Shown: in pieces, positions 60,021-64,000 of the stretch
Layout: every line of letters starts with the position of its first letter
Position numbering within the stretch: the first letter of the stretch is position 1
Origin: Haloprofundus salinisoli
GTDB taxonomy: Archaea; Halobacteriota; Halobacteria; Halobacteriales; Haloferacaceae
NCBI RefSeq assembly: GCF_020097815.1
Contig: NZ_CP083663.1
Location: forward strand, 1,178,001-1,242,000
DNA: 64,000 nt
Direction: 5' to 3'
Notes under the pieces: model-generated
Told to the model about the DNA's origin: nothing
What the model saw: only the letters and a program-made list of their open reading frames with translations
Database searches by the model: none
Made by a program: the position numbers and the translations under genes

Positions 60021-62039
60021 TCAGAACTTCTCCAGCAGTCGCGCGTAGAACCCGCGACGCGACATCGCCTCGTCGCCGCGGCCGTTCGCTCGTTCGGCGT
60101 CGTCTCGCGCCTCGCCGGCCAGTTTCTCGACGATGAGTTCCGGCGTCGAGCGCGCGAGGTGGCCCTTGACGGGTGAGCGGTTCACCCGAAGTTCCCCGTC
60201 GACGAGGCCGACGGCCTCGATACCGTCGACGGCGACGTCGAAGTCGGTGGTCTCGCGTATCTCGTCGGCGAGGTGGGAGACGAACACGCCGGTCGTTCCC
60301 TGTTCGTGGAGCGCTTCCAGAATCCCGGCGATGATGCGGGCGCTCGCGCCGGGTTCGGTGATGCTCTCCAGTTCGTCGACGAGGACGAGACGGCCCGACG
60401 CGCCGGTTGTGAGCGCCGCGAAGTCGCGGAGCGTGCTCTCGAACGCCCCGGCGTCGAGCGTCCCCTGACTTTTTGCGTAGTAGTGGAGTTCGGAGACGCG
60501 TTCGAGGCGGGCGCGTTCGGCCGGGACGGGCAGCCCCATCTGTCCGAGGATAACGACGACGGCGACCAGATCGAGCGTCGACGTCTTCCCGCCGCTGTTG
60601 ACGCCCGACAGGAGCGTCACGCCGGAGACGCCGTAGTCGACGGGGTCGACCTCCTCGAACGACACGTCCAGGAGGGGCGAGCGGCCCGCCTCGAACTCGA
60701 ATCCCGAGCCGGAAAACGCGGGAAGCGCGCAGTCGAAGTCGCGGGCGAACCGGGAGACGGCGAGTTCGACGTCGAGTTCCAGCGCATCGGCGACGAGCGT
60801 CTCGACGGGGTCTCGGAGCGCCGCCAAGTCGGCCGCGAGGTCGGCTTTCAGCGTCGCCGCGCGGCGATCACGGCCGGCTTTCAACTCCGTCCGGAGTCTG
60901 GAGACGGCCTCCTCGTTGTGGCCGACCGGGAAGGTCGGGTCGCCGCCGAAGACGCGTTCGGCGAGGTCGTACTCGCCCTCCTCCAGCAAGAGCGCGTCTG
61001 CGAGGTGTTCGCGGGCCGTCTCGACGGCGGTATCGTACTCGTCGGCGAGTTCGCGCGAGAGCAAGCTATCGACGCGCGCACCCTGTTCGACGAGCGAGAG
61101 GAAGTCCTGGCCCTGGATGGTCACGTCCTGCTCGCTGATGGCGGTTCTGAGGTGGTCGTTGGCCGCCGACTCGGCGGTCGAGACGGCCGCGTCGAGATCG
61201 TCGACGGCGGCGGTGAGGCGGTCGAGTTCCGCGTCGCCGACGAGTTCGCCGTTCTCGTCGACGCGCGTCAGCGCGTCGCGGAGGTTCTCGGGCGAACAGG
61301 CCGGGTCGAGGCCGGCGGTCTCGTGAACCGACACGGCCGCGAGCAGACGCTCGCGGTTTTCCGCGAAGAAAGCGAGCAGGCGCTCGGGGACGATCTCCTC
61401 GGGCTGGTCTGCGGCGTCGGGGCGGACGCGCACGTCGCCGTCGACGTCGACGCCCGCGAACGCCTCGTCGAGGGCGACGACCGTCGAGTACGACCGCGCG
61501 AGTTCCGCGAGGTCGTGGGCGTCCTCGACAATTTCGACCGAGAGTTCCGGAAACGTCGCCTTCGCCTCGGCGTATCGCTCGGCGTCGACCGTTGCGAGAC
61601 AGCGCTCGCGGACGCGGAGATTCGACGGCGCGCGGAGCGCCTCCACGTCGGCGAGGGCGTCGAGGACCGCCGGATCGGGCGTGCGTTCGAGCGCCGATTC
61701 GACGAACGTCCTGACCTCCTCGATTCTGGACTCGGAGGCGGTCGGGAACAGCGTCTCCAGGCGCTTCTCGGCGTATTCGGTGACCGCGCGCTCCTGTAGC
61801 AACCCGAGGACGTCGCGGTAGAGTTCGCGGGCGCGGTCGGTCGCCAGGAAGTCGCCGTCGTCGCCGTGTTCGGCTCGAATCGCCGCGCGAGCGATGGCGG
61901 CGGCGCGTCCTTCGGTGATACCCGGCGCACGCGAGAGCGTCGCCACGTCGCCGTCTCTGAGCGCCGACTCGGCGTCGTCGAGTTCGGCGAGCGAGGCGGC
62001 GGTCTTCTCGCCGACTCCCGGGATGGCCTCGAACTCCAT
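60021..62039 (-). CDS. HhH-MutS family ATPase (MutS2/MutS5-like)
   Basis: This 672-residue protein has an N-terminal helix-hairpin-helix (FEAIPGVGEKTAASLAEL, about 3-20; SRAPGITEGRAAAIARA) and a long helical clamp-like middle. A C-terminal MutS ATPase follows, with Walker A LLSGVNSGGKTSTLD (about 482-496), VLVDELESITEPG (Walker B) and VFVSHLADEI. It lacks the MutS1 mismatch-binding domain and the Smr nuclease of bacterial MutS2. Function could be recombination control or removal of DNA structures. It is on the same strand as orc1, 128 bp apart. Confidence 0.9.
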   Translation of the reverse strand: MEFEAIPGVGEKTAASLAELDDAESALRDGDVATLSRAPGITEGRAAAIARAAIRAEHGDDGDFLATDRARELYRDVLGLLQERAVTEYAEKRLETLFPTASESRIEEVRTFVESALERTPDPAVLDALADVEALRAPSNLRVRERCLATVDAERYAEAKATFPELSVEIVEDAHDLAELARSYSTVVALDEAFAGVDVDGDVRVRPDAADQPEEIVPERLLAFFAENRERLLAAVSVHETAGLDPACSPENLRDALTRVDENGELVGDAELDRLTAAVDDLDAAVSTAESAANDHLRTAISEQDVTIQGQDFLSLVEQGARVDSLLSRELADEYDTAVETAREHLADALLLEEGEYDLAERVFGGDPTFPVGHNEEAVSRLRTELKAGRDRRAATLKADLAADLAALRDPVETLVADALELDVELAVSRFARDFDCALPAFSGSGFEFEAGRSPLLDVSFEEVDPVDYGVSGVTLLSGVNSGGKTSTLDLVAVVVILGQMGLPVPAERARLERVSELHYYAKSQGTLDAGAFESTLRDFAALTTGASGRLVLVDELESITEPGASARIIAGILEALHEQGTTGVFVSHLADEIRETTDFDVAVDGIEAVGLVDGELRVNRSPVKGHLARSTPELIVEKLAGEARDDAERANGRGDEAMSRRGFYARLLEKF

Positions 62040-62132
62040 TCGCCCGCGATTACCGCGCCGGGTGATAAAAACGTTCGCGGAGCGACGCGACGAAAGCAGG
62101 CGGCGGCGAGCGACGAAGGCGGACTCCGAGGC

Positions 62133-62477
62133 TCACTCGTCGTCGAAGGCTGCGTCCTCGAAGTTGTCGTTCGCCAGTTCGTCGATGAGGTTTTCGGTGT
62201 TAGCCTTCGTCTCCTCGTCGATGTCGTCGATAGCGCCGACGCCGTGGCCGCCGCTCTTTGCGGTCTGCAGCGCGCGTTTGTTCAGATCGCCGTCGGGGTC
62301 GACGACCGGGAGTTTGAGGTCGGTGAACGTTTCGGGCGGAAAGCCCGATGCCGAGAGCAGAAAGTGGTCGGCGATCTCCGAGAGCTCGTCCGTCTCGAAG
62401 TCCTGTTCCTGCGGCGCGTCCCACTCTCCCTCCGTCGTCCCCGAGAACTCGGGTTCGTGGAGCTCGTAGTCGGTCAT
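62133..62477 (-). CDS. Small acidic haloarchaeal protein, 114 aa
   Basis: This acidic protein has FLLSASGFPPETFTDLKLPVV, then DLNKRALQTAKSGGHGVGA and DEETKANTENLIDELANDNF. No catalytic motif or membrane helix is visible. It resembles conserved haloarchaeal proteins of unknown function. Start ATG 62475-62477 (MTDYELHEP). Confidence 0.65.
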   Translation of the reverse strand: MTDYELHEPEFSGTTEGEWDAPQEQDFETDELSEIADHFLLSASGFPPETFTDLKLPVVDPDGDLNKRALQTAKSGGHGVGAIDDIDEETKANTENLIDELANDNFEDAAFDDE

Positions 62478-62566
62478 CGTCTCCGCGTAGAACGTCGACA
62501 CCGGCTACTGTCAGCGTTGGGCCTGAAAAGCCGTGGATGGGGTCGGGTTTCGACCGACCAGGACGG

Positions 62567-62884
62567 CTAGTTCTCGCCGGACGCCGACTCGTCGTCGGCG
62601 CTCATGCCGGGGAGGTGCGCCTTCGCGTAGTCGGTGAGCTCGTCCCACTCGAAATCGTCGAGGACGTCGCTCAGGCCCTCGTCGTCGCCGAGTCGCTGGC
62701 GATCGGTCCAACTCGGTGCGTCGGCTCCCTCCTGCATCTCGGCCGTGAGTCGCTCGTTGGACGCGTCGTCGTAGTAGACGGGCACGCCGCGAGCGGTCGT
62801 CCCGACGTAGTTCGCGCCGTCGTGCTCGTTCGGGAACCCGCCGAGGTTGTTCGTCGTGTCCGCCGTTCCGGGTGTCTTTCTCAT
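62567..62884 (-). CDS. Small acidic haloarchaeal protein, 105 aa
   Basis: This acidic protein starts MRKTPGTADTTNNLGGFPNE and continues with GVPVYYDDASNERLT and a helix DDFEWDELTDYAKAHLPG. No known domain is recognised and no membrane helix is visible. Start ATG 62882-62884, as in-frame sequence upstream reads into the larE promoter region. Function is unknown. It is divergent from larE. Confidence 0.65.
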   Translation of the reverse strand: MRKTPGTADTTNNLGGFPNEHDGANYVGTTARGVPVYYDDASNERLTAEMQEGADAPSWTDRQRLGDDEGLSDVLDDFEWDELTDYAKAHLPGMSADDESASGEN

Positions 62885-63014
62885 CTCGGCCACCTCACGT
62901 CGAGTAGGGTCGCCAGCAAAGTGTTTGTTGGGGCCGAACGCTCGCACCCGGACGCCGGGGCGGAGGCCGTGCCGTGGACAACGGGCTTTTGACGCGGCGC
63001 GGCCAACGGCGGTC

Positions 63015-63908
63015 ATGGACCTCGATGCGAAAGTCGACGCCGTCGTCGACGCCCTCGCCGACCGCGAGGGCGTCGTCGTCGCGTTCTCCGGCGGCGTCGA
63101 TTCGAGCGTCGTCGCTGCGCTCGCGTACGACGCTCTCGGTGACGACGCGGTCGCCTGTACCGCCAAAAGCGAGACGCTCCCGGCCGAAGAGCTCGACGAC
63201 GCGAGGCGCGTCGCCGAGGAGATCGGCATCCGGCACGAGCTCGTAGAGTTCTCCGAACTCGACAACCCCGACTTCGTCGCCAACGACGGCGAACGGTGTT
63301 ACCACTGCCGGACGATGCGCCTCGGCAAGATGTACGAGACGGCCCGCGACCTCGGCATCGGCACCGTCTGCGACGGCACGAACGCCTCCGACCCCGGCGA
63401 AGGACACCGGCCCGGCCTCCGCGCGGTGAAGGAGTTGGAGGTGTTCTCGCCGCTTCTGGCCCACGACGTGACGAAGGCGGAAGTCAGAGAGATCGCCGAC
63501 CGCTACGGCCTCTCAGTCGCGGACAAACCGTCGATGGCCTGCCTCTCCTCGCGGATTCCGACCGGCCTCGAAGTGACCGAGGAGCGGCTGACCCGCGTCG
63601 AGAAGGCGGAGCGACTGCTGCGAACGTGGGGGTTCTCGCAGTTCCGCGTCCGCGACCACGACGGCCTCGCGCGCATCGAGGTCGCCGAAGAGGAGTTCGA
63701 GCGGGCGCTCGACGGCGACTTCGTTCGCGCGGCGCGCGAGCATCTCTCCGAGGTCGGCTTCGACCACGTGACGCTCGACCTCCACGGCTACGCCACCGGA
63801 AGCGTCAGTCCGGCGAACGCGGCGTACGAGGCCGGCCAAGAGGGGGACGACGACCCACTCGTCGCCGACGTGTTCGCCCGGGAGTATCCGGTCGGTGAAG
63901 ACGACTGA
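63015..63908 (+). CDS. larE: ATP-dependent sacrificial sulfur transferase LarE
   Basis: This 297-residue PP-loop enzyme inserts sulfur into the nickel pincer cofactor. The PP-loop is VVAFSGGVDSSVVAALAY (about 21-38), followed by ERCYHCRTMRLGKMY (about 94-108), CDGTNASDPGEGHRPGLRA (about 118-136) and SMACLSSRIPTGLEVT (about 174-189). The last holds the cysteine (about 177) that supplies sulfur in LarE of lactobacilli. Cysteines at 96 and 99 also occur. larB lies 13 kb away (49590-50357). Confidence 0.92.
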   Translation: MDLDAKVDAVVDALADREGVVVAFSGGVDSSVVAALAYDALGDDAVACTAKSETLPAEELDDARRVAEEIGIRHELVEFSELDNPDFVANDGERCYHCRTMRLGKMYETARDLGIGTVCDGTNASDPGEGHRPGLRAVKELEVFSPLLAHDVTKAEVREIADRYGLSVADKPSMACLSSRIPTGLEVTEERLTRVEKAERLLRTWGFSQFRVRDHDGLARIEVAEEEFERALDGDFVRAAREHLSEVGFDHVTLDLHGYATGSVSPANAAYEAGQEGDDDPLVADVFAREYPVGEDD

Positions 63909-64000
63909 GTCGGCGGCGCGCTCTTTCGCGCTTCTTCAGGGGCCTCTCCGGAGACACGCCCTCGCCCCCTGCACGTCGGGACGCCGGAGTGACGAGGTCG
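63909..64000. other. Window end, no gene seen
   Basis: No ORF or clear signal is supported in these 92 bases after larE. Confidence 0.4.

Overview
The window is a gene-dense stretch of a haloarchaeal chromosome. GC is high, the proteins are acidic, many genes have a TATA-like box 26-31 bp upstream of the start codon (leaderless transcripts), and the gene content is archaeal: TFB, Orc1/Cdc6, RFC small subunit, the ubiquitin-like modifier SAMP2, Lrp, and archaeal AlaS. Gene orders such as samp2-rfcS and trm1-(YihY)-(PAP2)-glnA/lrp fit the Haloferax/Halogeometricum group, but I cannot name the species. I found no rRNA, tRNA, CRISPR array, integrase or transposase.

Layout. 1-6.7 kb: end of a MinD-like ATPase, a TFB, a P-loop-degenerate MinD homologue, HIT hydrolase, uracil-DNA glycosylase, two small membrane proteins, PRPP synthetase and a beta-propeller protein. 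6.8-13 kb: two small zinc-binding proteins, Trm1, YihY and PAP2 membrane proteins, then divergent glnA and lrp with an inverted repeat between them. 13-21.5 kb: SnoaL-like protein, DUF1059, M29 aminopeptidase, a CARF-like winged-helix regulator, EamA transporter, threonine aldolase and a GAF-GAF-PAS histidine kinase. 21.8-33 kb: alaS, a hydrolase-fold protein without its nucleophile, a glutamine amidotransferase, an acyl-CoA dehydrogenase with an in-frame palindromic insertion and a 56-bp tandem repeat at its 3' end, ferredoxin, ferritin-like protein and a membrane Fe-S oxidoreductase likely to take electrons from fatty-acid oxidation. 33-42.5 kb: biotin ECF transporter (bioY-bioM-bioN) behind a BirA-type operator, Cmi4-like protein, lone Cas4-like protein, TsaC, glutaredoxin plus a cysteine-free redoxin, CNNM/CorC protein, PiT phosphate transporter and a membrane-anchored ArsR-type regulator. 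42.5-51.5 kb: phosphoesterase, CDF transporter, rfcS, samp2, peroxiredoxin-like protein, two GNATs, phosphohexomutase, FMN reductase, GIY-YIG protein, larB, a mini histone-fold protein and rpiA. 51.6-58.7 kb: a sugar isomerase-like TIM barrel, a TagF-like CDP-glycerol glycerophosphotransferase, a glycerophosphodiesterase, a nucleotidyltransferase-HAD fusion, an SDR and two membrane proteins. 58.7-64 kb: Orc1/Cdc6, a HhH-MutS protein, two small acidic proteins and larE.

The best candidate for an undescribed system is the 51.6-56.5 kb locus. It encodes activation (CDP-X synthesis), dephosphorylation, transfer and hydrolysis of glycerol-phosphate-like units, and so suggests a teichoic-acid-like polymer in a haloarchaeon. 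Other points for a second look are the SAMP2 that continues past its di-glycine (GG-SR), the palindrome pair inserted in-frame in the acyl-CoA dehydrogenase, the BirA operator, the 29-nt palindrome upstream of tfb, and two very short cysteine-motif genes. Sites and families were judged by eye; no database search was possible.
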